A program made the position numbers and the translations under genes. A DNA stretch of 43,527 nt from Candidatus Omnitrophota bacterium (lineage in GTDB: Bacteria > Omnitrophota > Gorgyraeia > Duberdicusellales > 4484-171), in NCBI GenBank assembly GCA_003154195.1, contig PMCS01000019.1:1-43527 (forward strand), given 5' to 3'. This document shows positions 9,062 through 16,089 of the stretch, one piece after another. Positions within the stretch are counted from its first letter, which is position 1. The number at the start of each line of letters is the position of its first letter. The notes beneath the pieces are model-generated. The model made no database searches and was not told the DNA's origin. It worked only from the letters and a program-made list of their open reading frames with translations.

Positions 9062-9403
9062 ATGAAACTAATCATTGCCATAATACAGCCCTACAAGTTA
9101 GAAGCGGTCATGGAAGAATTAGATAAAGCGGAAATTCATCTTAAGACCGTCAGCCACGTCCTGGGTTGCGGCCGGCAAAAGGGCCGTTCGGAAATATACC
9201 GCGGCGTCAAAGAAGCGGGAAACTTGTTAAAAAAGGTAAGGTTGGAGATTGCCGTTAACGATAATTATGTTGAAGCAACCATAAAGGCGATTACTACTGC
9301 GGCAAAAACCGGCCAGGTAGGCGACGGAAAAATATTTGTGCTGGATTTAGAAAACTGCCAGCGCATCCGCACGGGAGAAAAAGGTGCGGAAGCAATCGGA
9401 TAA
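9062..9403 (+). CDS. glnK: P-II signal protein GlnK (copy 1), lacks Tyr51
   Basis: This 113-residue P-II protein is a trimeric sensor of ATP/ADP and 2-oxoglutarate that binds Amt and other targets. The N-terminal strand [15 protein letters not shown], the T-loop base [12 protein letters not shown], the B-loop [11 protein letters not shown] and the C-loop RIRTGEKG are all present. Counting from Met1, Tyr46 is kept but position 51, the uridylylated Tyr in proteobacteria, is Glu. Position 49, the phosphorylated Ser of cyanobacteria, is Val. Known covalent switches are therefore missing, and control is probably by ligands alone. AAAGGAG precedes the start. It is 84% or more identical by eye to the copy at 10929, and both follow an amt gene, so the pair arose by duplication. 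Confidence 0.93.
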   Translation: MKLIIAIIQPYKLEAVMEELDKAEIHLKTVSHVLGCGRQKGRSEIYRGVKEAGNLLKKVRLEIAVNDNYVEATIKAITTAAKTGQVGDGKIFVLDLENCQRIRTGEKGAEAIG

Positions 9404-9417
9404 TTTTTCAAATTTTA

Positions 9418-9446
9418 GTTACCATTTACCTACTTTCCTTACTTAT
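9418..9446 (+). promoter_or_regulatory. Nitrogen-island promoter motif P2 (amt2)
   Basis: GTTACC 9418-9423, 17 bases, ACTTAT 9441-9446. This is the only member with A in place of G in the downstream hexamer. It lies 77 bases before the amt2 start codon. Confidence 0.55.
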
Positions 9447-9454
9447 ATTATAGT

Positions 9455-9492
9455 AGGCCATATTTACACACTTGTGGAATATGTCTTGGCCT
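9455..9492 (+). promoter_or_regulatory. Hairpin in the amt2 leader
   Basis: AGGCCATATT (9455-9464) can pair with AATATGTCTTGGCCT (9478-9492) with a bulge, and CACA/TGTG at the tip extends the stem. No T run follows, so it is not a standard terminator. It occupies the position of the 5' hairpins behind P1, P3 and P4. Confidence 0.4.
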
Positions 9493-9522
9493 CGTTAATT
9501 TAAGAAAAACGGGAGGTAGTCA

Positions 9523-10875
9523 ATGAAATCAACCAAGTATCAATTGCCGATATTTTTAGCGCTAGTACTCTTGGCTGCTATTGCCTTATGCGGGATTTTT
9601 CCCGCTCACGCTCAGGAAATCGCGAAAAACCAGCCACAGGCAAAAATCGACACCGGCGATACCGCCTGGGTACTGATGTCCGCTGCCTTAGTCTTTTTAA
9701 TGACGCCAGGGCTGGCTTTTTTTTACGGCGGCCTGGTAAGACGTAAGAATGTTTTAAGCATCCTGATGCAATGCATGGTTGCGTTGTGCGTCATAAGCAT
9801 CCAGTGGGTGCTATGCGGATACAGTTTATCGTTTTGCCCAGGAAATGGATTCTTCGGCAGCCTGCAATGGCTTGGGCTAAACGGCGTTGGCCTCACACCT
9901 TACGCTGCCTACGCGCCGACAATACCTCACCAAGCCTTCATGATCTTCCAGGCAATGTTTGCGGTTATAACCCCAGCCTTAATAATCGGCGCGTTTGCCG
10001 AACGGATGAAATTTTCTGCCTACCTTATTTTTATCGCCTTGTGGTCATTGCTTATCTACAACCCAATATGCCATTGGGTATGGGGGGTAGGCGGTTTCCT
10101 GAGAAATATGGGCACGCTTGATTTTGCCGGCGGGATTGTCGTCCATATAAACGCCGGAATCGCTTCATTGGTGGCCGCGATTGTACTGGGAAAAAGAAAG
10201 GGACACGAACACACCGCGCCTCGCCCGCCGCATAACCTGCCCTTAACCGTACTCGGAGCAGGGTTGCTTTGGTTCGGCTGGTTTGGCTTTAACGCAGGAA
10301 GCGCATTGGGAGCAAACGGTATCGCGGTTAATGCTTTTGTCGTCACTAATACCGCCGCCGCCGCCGGAGGAATCGCCTGGGCGATATTAGAATGGCTGGC
10401 CAACGGCCAGCCCACAATGCTGGGGACAGTAACCGGCGCAATCGCCGGCCTGGCCGCCATAACCCCGGCGGCAGGATTTGTAAGCGTAATGCCGTCATTA
10501 ATAATCGGCCTTCTCGCCAGTGTTTTTTGCTTTATTGCCGTCGCGGTAATCAAACCTAAATTCGGCTATGACGATTCCCTTGACGCTTTCGGCGTCCATG
10601 GCATCAGCGGAATATGGGGCGTTATCGCAGTGGGGCTATTCGCGAGTAAAGCCGTCAACCCTCTCGGAGCGGACGGCTTATTTTTTGGAAATCCTCATCA
10701 GCTCTATGTCCAGGCGATAGCCGCTCTCATAGCTGTCGGCTACGCCTTTGCGGGAAGTTTTATTATTATGAAACTGGTCGGCATTTTTACCGATATGCGC
10801 GTAACCGATGATGAAGAAGCTATCGGCTTAGACCTGAGCCAGCATCAGGAAGGCGCGTATACGATTCTGGAGTAA
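9523..10875 (+). CDS. amt: Ammonium transporter Amt (copy 2) with signal peptide
   Basis: This 450-residue Amt-family ammonium channel is about 38 residues longer than copy 1. The difference is an N-terminal Lys-start hydrophobic signal sequence ending near PAHAQE, as in many bacterial Amt proteins. The family signatures are present: FYGGLVRRKNVLSI, AFAERMKFSAY, pore His in FAGGIVVHINAG and GVHGISGIWG, and the tail AIGLDLSQHQEGAYTILE that receives the GlnK T-loop. GGGAGG lies 9 bases upstream. glnK2 follows after 53 bases. Copy 2 keeps ISGIWG after the second His where copy 1 has VGGTTG, so the two channels may differ in gating or affinity (inference). Confidence 0.95.
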   Translation: MKSTKYQLPIFLALVLLAAIALCGIFPAHAQEIAKNQPQAKIDTGDTAWVLMSAALVFLMTPGLAFFYGGLVRRKNVLSILMQCMVALCVISIQWVLCGYSLSFCPGNGFFGSLQWLGLNGVGLTPYAAYAPTIPHQAFMIFQAMFAVITPALIIGAFAERMKFSAYLIFIALWSLLIYNPICHWVWGVGGFLRNMGTLDFAGGIVVHINAGIASLVAAIVLGKRKGHEHTAPRPPHNLPLTVLGAGLLWFGWFGFNAGSALGANGIAVNAFVVTNTAAAAGGIAWAILEWLANGQPTMLGTVTGAIAGLAAITPAAGFVSVMPSLIIGLLASVFCFIAVAVIKPKFGYDDSLDAFGVHGISGIWGVIAVGLFASKAVNPLGADGLFFGNPHQLYVQAIAALIAVGYAFAGSFIIMKLVGIFTDMRVTDDEEAIGLDLSQHQEGAYTILE

Positions 10876-10928
10876 TTTTGTATTTGATTTTATTTTCCTT
10901 TAGTCCATAATAATAAAGGAGACAAAAT

Positions 10929-11270
10929 ATGAAACTTATTATCGCCATCATCCAGCCGTACAAGCTGGAAGCGGTCATGGAAGAATTAGATAAAACGGAA
11001 ATTCATCTCAAAACCGTCAGCCATGTCCTGGGCTGCGGCCGGCAAAAGGGGCATTCCGAAATATATCGCGGCGTTAAAGAAGCGGGTAATTTATTAAAAA
11101 AAGTGCGGTTGGAAATTGCGGTCAATGACCAGTTCGTCGAGCCCACGGTTTCGGCAATCACTAAAGCCGCGCGGACCGGCGAAGTCGGCGATGGAAAAAT
11201 ATTTGTGATGGATTTAGAAAGTTGCATCCGTATACGTACCGGAGAAAAAGGCCCTGAAGCAATCGGTTAA
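10929..11270 (+). CDS. glnK: P-II signal protein GlnK (copy 2), lacks Tyr51
   Basis: This 113-residue P-II protein is nearly the same as copy 1 over the first 65 residues, differing mainly in the strand and helix after the T-loop ([19 protein letters not shown]). The nucleotide-binding B-loop ([11 protein letters not shown]) and C-loop (RIRTGEKGP) are intact. Position 51 is Glu and position 49 is Val, as in copy 1, so uridylylation and Ser phosphorylation are not expected. AAAGGAG stands 8 bases before the ATG. It is probably co-transcribed with amt2. A large hairpin begins right after the stop codon. Confidence 0.93.
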   Translation: MKLIIAIIQPYKLEAVMEELDKTEIHLKTVSHVLGCGRQKGHSEIYRGVKEAGNLLKKVRLEIAVNDQFVEPTVSAITKAARTGEVGDGKIFVMDLESCIRIRTGEKGPEAIG

Positions 11271-11324
11271 CCGGGAAAATGCGGTTACGCCCGCGGCCTC
11301 GCCGCGAGGCGGGCATTTTCCCGG
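11271..11324 (+). terminator. Hairpin after glnK2
   Basis: CCGGGAAAATGC (11271-11282) pairs perfectly with GCATTTTCCCGG (11313-11324), and the enclosed GC-rich bases can pair again. It begins directly after the glnK2 stop. There is no T run, so it is more likely an mRNA 3'-end stabiliser or palindromic repeat than a simple terminator. Confidence 0.5.
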
Positions 11325-11437
11325 TCTGGCCTGCCGGCAGGAGAAAAAAATACCTGCACCTTTTGGTACGAACAACTATGTTACAACAATCAAGCTGTAT
11401 TGAAATTAGTCTTTTTATGCCAAAGAATGTTTATGAC

Positions 11438-11468
11438 AAACTGTTTCGCAAGAATTGCGAAACAGTTT
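11438..11468. promoter_or_regulatory. Perfect 14-bp palindrome next to P3 (candidate operator)
   Basis: AAACTGTTTCGCAA (11438-11451) and TTGCGAAACAGTTT (11455-11468) flank a 3-base centre. It ends 5 bases before GTTACC of P3. It could be a protein binding site, or the real terminator of the glnK2 transcript, although only three T follow. Confidence 0.45.
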
Positions 11469-11473
11469 GAATG

Positions 11474-11502
11474 GTTACCAAAAGTGAGGGAAAACTACTT
11501 GT
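11474..11502 (+). promoter_or_regulatory. Nitrogen-island promoter motif P3
   Basis: GTTACC 11474-11479, 17 bases, ACTTGT 11497-11502, then AC. It shares GTTACCAAAA with P1. It precedes the predicted RNA at 11509-11583 and the 65-residue gene at 11656. Confidence 0.6.
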
Positions 11503-11508
11503 ACTAAT

Positions 11509-11585
11509 GAGAGCGATGCGCGCATCGAATAGCGTGCAGGATGTAAAACGGAGATGTTTATCTGAACATCTCCGTTTTTGTTTTT
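11509..11585 (+). ncRNA. Predicted ~75-nt RNA or attenuator behind P3 (twin of the P1 RNA)
   Basis: The palindrome CGATGCG/CGCATCG (11514-11527) comes first, then a linker ending GTAAAACGG. The stem AAAACGGAGATGT (11545-11557) with ACATCTCCGTTTT (11566-11578) and a T run follow. The terminator stem is identical to that of the P1 RNA, while loop and 5' hairpin differ. This suggests duplicated small RNAs or attenuators under the same promoter type. Confidence 0.55.
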
Positions 11586-11655
11586 AGACGCGGATTGTTT
11601 AGGCGAAGCCGCCGCTGAGGGCAGCGGTAATTCGCTTAAAAAAAGGGGGATTGCC

Positions 11656-11853
11656 ATGGATGATAACTCATTCAATTTTCTCGACCCGATAGCACGCGTT
11701 TGGAGCAACCCGCAGTTAGGCCACGGTTTTTCTTTGGGAAGAAATAAAAAGAAGAGCAAGGAGCACAAGGCAGTACTCCTGCCGGACGAAGATAAGAACG
11801 GCAGCACAGAAAAAAGCACCAGAAATAATTTCCGTACTTTGCCTATCGATTGA
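11656..11853 (+). CDS. Small basic protein of the nitrogen island, unknown function
   Basis: This is a 65-residue hydrophilic protein with no membrane segment. An N-terminal part containing FNFLDPIARVW and GHGFSLGRNKKKSKEH is followed by a charged, likely disordered tail ending FRTLPID. AAGGGGGA lies 5-6 bases before the ATG. It stands alone between promoter P3 with its terminator and promoter P4, in the middle of the P-II/Amt genes. By position it could be a small effector of nitrogen enzymes, as the cyanobacterial GS-inactivating factors are, but I see no clear sequence match to those and do not assign a family. A GCCGCCGCTGAGGGCAGCGG hairpin lies in its leader. Confidence 0.55.
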   Translation: MDDNSFNFLDPIARVWSNPQLGHGFSLGRNKKKSKEHKAVLLPDEDKNGSTEKSTRNNFRTLPID

Positions 11854-11883
11854 AGCAGCAACCGGAAAAATATTTTTTCGTTA

Positions 11884-11911
11884 GTTACCAAAGTTAACTT
11901 TTTTTACTTGT
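11884..11911 (+). promoter_or_regulatory. Nitrogen-island promoter motif P4 (permease-P-II)
   Basis: GTTACC 11884-11889, 16-base spacer, ACTTGT 11906-11911. The spacer is one base shorter than in the other four sites and rich in T. Confidence 0.5.
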
Positions 11912-11917
11912 GTAGTT

Positions 11918-11990
11918 GTAGTTGTAAAACTTGCAGCGATGCAAAAAACGACATAGGCGTTCCAGGAAAGGAACGCCATTTTTATTTTTT
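11918..11990 (+). ncRNA. Predicted ~70-nt RNA or attenuator behind P4
   Basis: TTGCA (11931-11935) and TGCAA (11940-11944) form a small hairpin with a GCGA loop, and an A-rich linker follows. GGCGTTCC (11956-11963) then pairs with GGAACGCC (11970-11977), followed by a long T-rich run. The order 5' hairpin, A-rich linker, terminator is the same as behind P1 and P3. Confidence 0.5.
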
Positions 11991-12009
11991 TTGGCCGGCG
12001 GCAAAGACT

Positions 12010-12055
12010 AAGGCGTCTTTTGAATCCCTGAGGGGATAGAGAAGACGCCTTTTTG
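12010..12055 (+). terminator. Second terminator in the permease leader
   Basis: AAGGCGTCTT (12010-12019) pairs with AAGACGCCTT (12042-12051) and is followed by TTTTG. The loop has GAATCCCTGAGGGGAT, which can form its own short stem. It is equivalent to 7399-7440 in the amt1 leader. Confidence 0.65.
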
Positions 12056-12171
12056 TTTTCCTGCAACTATCCAGGCTTATCCCTAGCAGGAAAACAATCC
12101 CCGCCTTGATGAGCGTAAGGCCCACGGCTTCGCCGTGAGGCGAGCGAGGCAGGCCGCCGCAGTTTGGCGGG
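12056..12171 (+). ncRNA. Structured leader module, copy C (before permease-P-II)
   Basis: Stem 2 is TTTTCCTGC (12056-12064) with GCAGGAAAA (12086-12094). Relative to copy A one C-G pair has become T-A with pairing kept, and the loop retains CAGGCTTAT. Stem 3 is CCCCGCC (12099-12105) with GGCGGG (12166-12171), enclosing a single TTGATGAGC unit plus a GGCCCACGGCTTCGCCGTGA hairpin. It ends 49 bases before the start codon. Confidence 0.5.
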
Positions 12172-12220
12172 ATTATACCGGTCAAACCGGGGAATAATTT
12201 ATCCAAAAGGAGGGCCCAAT

Positions 12221-14089
12221 ATGACTCAAAATCAGAATGATTCTTCTTTGGTAAAACCCAAACTGGGACTGATGGGGGCGACGATGAATGCGATGGCCTT
12301 GATCGCGCCGGGCGCGTTTTTGTGGATTACCTATCAGTTGCAAGCCGCGGCGACCGCGCCCAGCGGAGCTTCGGTCGCCGGAGACATCTGGGGAGGGATT
12401 GCCCTTGCCCTAGCCATATGCTTTTTAACCGCGCTATCCTATTCCGAGTTGGCGAAAATTTATCCTGAAGCCGGTTTTGCCAGCTGCACCTATTTTGCCG
12501 AGAAAGCTTTTCTGGACGCGCGCAAGGAAAAAGTCAGCGGGCCCACTTCGATGGCGCGTATCGCGAAACTTATTACCGGCTGGGCCGCGCATCTCTTTTA
12601 TTGGGTTTATCCGGGAGTTATGGTCGCAATGATGGCCACGCTTATCGGTTATATTTATAATCAATTTACCGGCCAGACTCTGTCGGTAACAAATATGACC
12701 ATCATCGGTATTGTTTTTACAATTATTACGGGCTATGTCGCCTACCGGGGAGTAACCGGTTCGACTGTAGTGGCGATTTGGATCAATATCATCCAATGGG
12801 TTACTTTAATAATCTTTACCGCTTTAGCTATCTGGTATCGGATTGCCAACCCGCAGCACGCGGCGCAATGGGCTTTCAGCGGAGCCGGGGACATAATCAA
12901 GATACACTCATTGCAGGGCATATTGGTTCAATCTACTATCGCTATTTTGATTCTGGTAGGTTTCGAAAGCTGCACCGCGCTTGCTGCCGAAACCAAAGAC
13001 CCTAAAACCACAATTCCTAAGGCGATTATAATTTCGCTTATCGTTCAGGGGCTATTCGCTTATTTGTTCCAGTATTTCGGCGCCGGGTTAATGATCAGCG
13101 AAAAGCTGATCAATGTTACCGGCACAACTACAACAACCGGCGTGGCCGCGGCTGCGGCATCGGGCGCGCCGATTGGCGACCTTGCCAAGTTGATCGGCGA
13201 TTCGCTTTTCCACGGCTTCGGGTTCGGCTTGATGATCACGATGGCGATTACCGTGGCGATTGCGGTAATCGGGACGACCTTAAGCTGCATGAACACGGCG
13301 ATGCGGGTGAGCGCGGGAATGGCTGAGGACCGGGAACTGCCTTCTTCGCTGGGTTTCATCCATACCAAATATATTACGCCGCATATTTCCCTGGCGACTT
13401 TGATTCTGGTTACATCGGTGGTCGGCGCGATCGGAGTACGTTCGGTTGTCGGCCTTACCGGGATTACGCTTGCCTCAAACCTGGGAACGTTTATTCTTTA
13501 CGGCCTTACCTGCGTATGGACGATCGTTGCGTTTAAAAAACGGGACGACTTCAATCTCTTAAAGCACGGTATTATCCCCGTGCTGGGCGTTATCACTAAC
13601 GTTGTCATGACCGTCGGCATCATTTACCTTTATAGTATAGGCAATGCCGACGCTAAGGCGGAAGCTAAAATATGTTTTATGATCGCCGGGGGATGGGCCC
13701 TGGTAAGCTTGGTCTACGTCGCGGCGACGACCGTACGTAAAACTTACCGCTTAAAAATGGTTTCGGCGATGATCCGGCCCGAACAACTCAACGTAGTGGT
13801 CCAGGCCCTTAAAGAAGACGATTGCATCCTGGGAATGACGATTACCAAAGTCAAAGGGTTCGGCCGCCAGAGGGGTGACGCGAGCGGGGGTACTGACCCG
13901 GATAAAATAAGCTTTATCCCCAAGGTAAAGGTAGACGTTGTGGTAAAGGAGTGGGATGTCGCACAAATCATGGACATCATGAGTGAGGCGGCGCGTACCG
14001 GCAATGTTGGCGACGGCAAGATTTTTGTTACCGATGCCTCGGAAGCCATGCGTATTCGGACCGGAGAAACCGGTGTTTGGGCAATCTGA
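12221..14089 (+). CDS. APC-family amino-acid permease fused to a C-terminal P-II domain
   Basis: This 622-residue fusion has two parts. Residues 1 to about 510 are an APC-superfamily transporter: some 12 hydrophobic helices, the helix-1 segment MALIAPGAFLWITYQ, and the cytoplasmic signature ETKDPKTTIPKAI. Residues 513-622 are a complete P-II domain: MVSAMIRPEQLNVVVQAL, T-loop base GFGRQRG, B-loop [12 protein letters not shown]-loop RIRTGETG. The T-loop carries no Tyr and is rich in Gly, Asp and Ser. Each transporter would hold its own P-II domain on the cytoplasmic side, and P-II trimerisation could group three permeases. Transport is probably gated by ATP/ADP and 2-oxoglutarate (inference). 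Substrate is unknown; amino acids or amines are likely. The start at 12221 has AAAAGGAGG 7 bases upstream. The porin gene follows after 42 bases. I know of Amt-P-II fusions but not of an established APC-P-II family. Confidence 0.88.
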   Translation: MTQNQNDSSLVKPKLGLMGATMNAMALIAPGAFLWITYQLQAAATAPSGASVAGDIWGGIALALAICFLTALSYSELAKIYPEAGFASCTYFAEKAFLDARKEKVSGPTSMARIAKLITGWAAHLFYWVYPGVMVAMMATLIGYIYNQFTGQTLSVTNMTIIGIVFTIITGYVAYRGVTGSTVVAIWINIIQWVTLIIFTALAIWYRIANPQHAAQWAFSGAGDIIKIHSLQGILVQSTIAILILVGFESCTALAAETKDPKTTIPKAIIISLIVQGLFAYLFQYFGAGLMISEKLINVTGTTTTTGVAAAAASGAPIGDLAKLIGDSLFHGFGFGLMITMAITVAIAVIGTTLSCMNTAMRVSAGMAEDRELPSSLGFIHTKYITPHISLATLILVTSVVGAIGVRSVVGLTGITLASNLGTFILYGLTCVWTIVAFKKRDDFNLLKHGIIPVLGVITNVVMTVGIIYLYSIGNADAKAEAKICFMIAGGWALVSLVYVAATTVRKTYRLKMVSAMIRPEQLNVVVQALKEDDCILGMTITKVKGFGRQRGDASGGTDPDKISFIPKVKVDVVVKEWDVAQIMDIMSEAARTGNVGDGKIFVTDASEAMRIRTGETGVWAI

Positions 14090-14131
14090 ACAATATATCG
14101 AAGCACTAATCAAAAAAGGGAGGGCAAGCCA

Positions 14132-15424
14132 ATGGAAAAGTTTACTCAAATATCAGGGGTTCCTATCGGCAGGATTGCGGTAATTATGATTTTAGGGTTA
14201 TGCTTTTTAAGATTTAATGTTTCTTGCGTCCTGGCCGACGACGGGAACGAAGCCAAATTACTTCAGAGGATTGACGAACTGGAAAAACGAATCCAGGTCT
14301 TAGAAGCGCAAAAGCCACAACCGCAAAAAACAATGGCCACTGCCGTGACTAAAAACGATGTCGAGACGATTGTGGACGAAAAAGTAAAACAAGCCGGTTT
14401 TTTAAAAATCCCCGACGAGTTAAAAGACATAACCCTGAGCGGTTTTGCCGACACCTCCTACGTATATAATACCGGCCATCCCAATTCCGGCAAGAATACG
14501 GCCCGGGTCTTCGACACTGAAGCGAATAGTTTTGCTTTGCAGGCGGCAAAAATTGCCCTGGAGAAATTGCCGGCTAGTACCGGCGGGGTCGGTTTTCGCA
14601 CCGATGTTTTGCTGGGAAGCGATGCGTCGATAATCAAGCCTTATGGCTGGAATACCAGCGATGTTAACTTGGAACAAGCCTATATCGACATCATGGCGCC
14701 GCTGGGCAAAGGCTTAGACATTAAAGTCGGTAAATTCGTTACCCTGCACGGTGCGGAAGTAATCGAAGCTAAAGACAACTGGAATTTCAGCCGTTCGCTC
14801 CTTTTTGGTTACGCTATACCCTTTACCCATACCGGGTTACGCGCCAGCTACCCTATCCGGGATACTCTTACCGGCTACATCGGGATCAATAACGGCTGGG
14901 ACAACATTAAGGATAACAATACCGGTAAATCGGTCGAATCATCCTTAGCCTGGAGCCCTAAAGGGTGGCTTTCTTTTAACCTTGCCGGGATGTACGGGTC
15001 GGAAGAAACCGGAAATAACCATTCCAACCGAAGCCTGGTTGATTTTGTCGCTACGTACCAGCCATTTAAGCAATTAACCTTGAAGGTTAATACGGATTAT
15101 GCCCAGGAACAAGATCTGGTTGCGCCGGGAAAAGCCGCAACTTGGTCTGGGGTCGCCGGGTATGCGCGCTACGACTTTACCGATAAAATTAGCTTTTCCG
15201 ACCGCCTGGAATATTTTAGCGACCCTAAGGGCGTACGTATTACCTCCGGAACTTCGGCCGACTACTGGGAAGATACCGTAACCTGGGAATTAAGGCCGTT
15301 CAAGAACTTGATCACCCGTTTGGAATACCGCTACGATCACGCGAGCGACTATGTATATACTATCGGAACAAAGGCAGCAAAGAATCAGGGCACCATTGGG
15401 ACAGAAGTTATCTACTTATTTTGA
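14132..15424 (+). CDS. Outer-membrane beta-barrel porin with N-terminal coiled coil
   Basis: This 430-residue protein has a signal sequence (hydrophobic residues ~12-32, ending near VLADD). A short heptad segment, LLQRIDELEKRIQVLE, suggests a trimerising coiled coil, followed by a hinge. From ITLSGFADTSYVYN onward it has alternating beta-strand patterns typical of porins of the OmpL/BBP2-like group. It ends IGTEVIYLF with the C-terminal Phe recognised by the BAM machinery. This implies a Gram-negative envelope. It follows the permease-P-II gene by 42 bases with GGGAGG before its start, so both are probably on one mRNA. Outer-membrane entry of the permease's substrate is a reasonable role (inference). 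The family label is by pattern, not by search. Confidence 0.8.
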   Translation: MEKFTQISGVPIGRIAVIMILGLCFLRFNVSCVLADDGNEAKLLQRIDELEKRIQVLEAQKPQPQKTMATAVTKNDVETIVDEKVKQAGFLKIPDELKDITLSGFADTSYVYNTGHPNSGKNTARVFDTEANSFALQAAKIALEKLPASTGGVGFRTDVLLGSDASIIKPYGWNTSDVNLEQAYIDIMAPLGKGLDIKVGKFVTLHGAEVIEAKDNWNFSRSLLFGYAIPFTHTGLRASYPIRDTLTGYIGINNGWDNIKDNNTGKSVESSLAWSPKGWLSFNLAGMYGSEETGNNHSNRSLVDFVATYQPFKQLTLKVNTDYAQEQDLVAPGKAATWSGVAGYARYDFTDKISFSDRLEYFSDPKGVRITSGTSADYWEDTVTWELRPFKNLITRLEYRYDHASDYVYTIGTKAAKNQGTIGTEVIYLF

Positions 15425-15471
15425 TGCCCTCTCTGGCCCGGCATAACTGCCGCAGGCTATTTATAGACCAA

Positions 15472-15501
15472 GCCCCGCCGCATCGCGGCGGGGCCGTTTC
15501 T
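15472..15501 (+). terminator. GC-rich hairpin between porin and P-II gene
   Basis: GCCCCGCCGC (15472-15481) pairs with GCGGCGGGGC (15485-15494) over a 3-base loop, then CGTTTCT. The T run is weak, so partial termination is more likely than complete. The P-II gene's AAAGGAGG follows at 15507-15514. Confidence 0.55.
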
Positions 15502-15520
15502 CCAACAAAGGAGGCCGAAG

Positions 15521-15859
15521 ATGAAAAAAATCGAAGCCATAATCCGTCCCGCTAAGGTCGGCGATGTCTGCGCTGCCTTAAATAAAATCGGGCACCCCGG
15601 CCTGATGATTACCGAAATCGAAGGCCATGGGAAACAACGGGGCATCGAGCAGGAGTTCCGCGGTAAGATTTATAAAACGGAATTAATCACTAAAGCAAAA
15701 ATAGAAATAATCGTAACCGACCAGGATGTAGATAAAATAACCAAAGTCATCCGCGAGAATGCTTTAACCGGAAAAGTAGGCGACGGAAAAATATTTATTT
15801 ACCCGGTTGCTGACGTGATAAGAATCCGCACCGCCGAACAAGGCGAGGCTGCGGTATAA
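15521..15859 (+). CDS. P-II family protein (third, divergent copy) that retains Tyr51
   Basis: This 112-residue P-II protein is clearly different from GlnK1/2. The T-loop base is GKQRGIEQEFRGKIYK, with Phe at 46 and Tyr at 51, so the classic uridylylation position is kept here although Tyr46 is lost. The B-loop TGKVGDGKIF is standard. The C-loop reads RIRTAEQGE with Ala in place of the usual Gly. The sequence around the T-loop is closer to the GlnB-like proteins found near glnA in archaea and deep bacterial lineages. It is not next to an amt gene but lies two genes before glnA, suggesting that GlnA or a regulator is its partner rather than Amt (inference). AAAGGAGG precedes the start by about 6 bases. 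Confidence 0.9.
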   Translation: MKKIEAIIRPAKVGDVCAALNKIGHPGLMITEIEGHGKQRGIEQEFRGKIYKTELITKAKIEIIVTDQDVDKITKVIRENALTGKVGDGKIFIYPVADVIRIRTAEQGEAAV

Positions 15860-15912
15860 CCCATTAACCGAAAAATACGCTTGATGCCTTTTTCCGGCCG
15901 AGAAAACAACCT

Positions 15913-16089
15913 ATGCTGGATTTAGAACTAATCCGAAAACTGTGCCAATTAAAAGCCGAACGGCGTTATACCCTTCACGACCTTTCGAAGCGCCTTGATG
16001 TCGGAGTTACCACAATCGAACGATGGCTGAAAACCGGCCATATTAATAAAGTCTACGCAAGATTAGTTCGGGAAAAGTTAAATATTTAG
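15913..16089 (+). CDS. Tiny helix-turn-helix protein
   Basis: This 58-residue protein begins MLDLELIRKLCQLKAERRY. A helix-turn-helix follows in which HDLSKRLDVGVTTIERWL forms the two helices and TGHI the wing or next turn, and it ends in a basic helix. The pattern is that of small Cro/excisionase-like DNA-binding proteins or the stand-alone HTH of larger regulators. It sits between the third P-II gene and glnA, and its stop codon overlaps the first base of GTTACC of promoter P5, so it could act on that promoter (inference). The Shine-Dalgarno is weak (GAGAAAAC). Below the usual ORF length cut-off but well supported by sequence pattern. Confidence 0.55.
   Translation: MLDLELIRKLCQLKAERRYTLHDLSKRLDVGVTTIERWLKTGHINKVYARLVREKLNI

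Noticed and set aside
11279-11470. 63-codon open frame after glnK2
   Set aside because: It begins inside a palindrome and ends in another; composition is that of repeats and no ribosome binding site is present.
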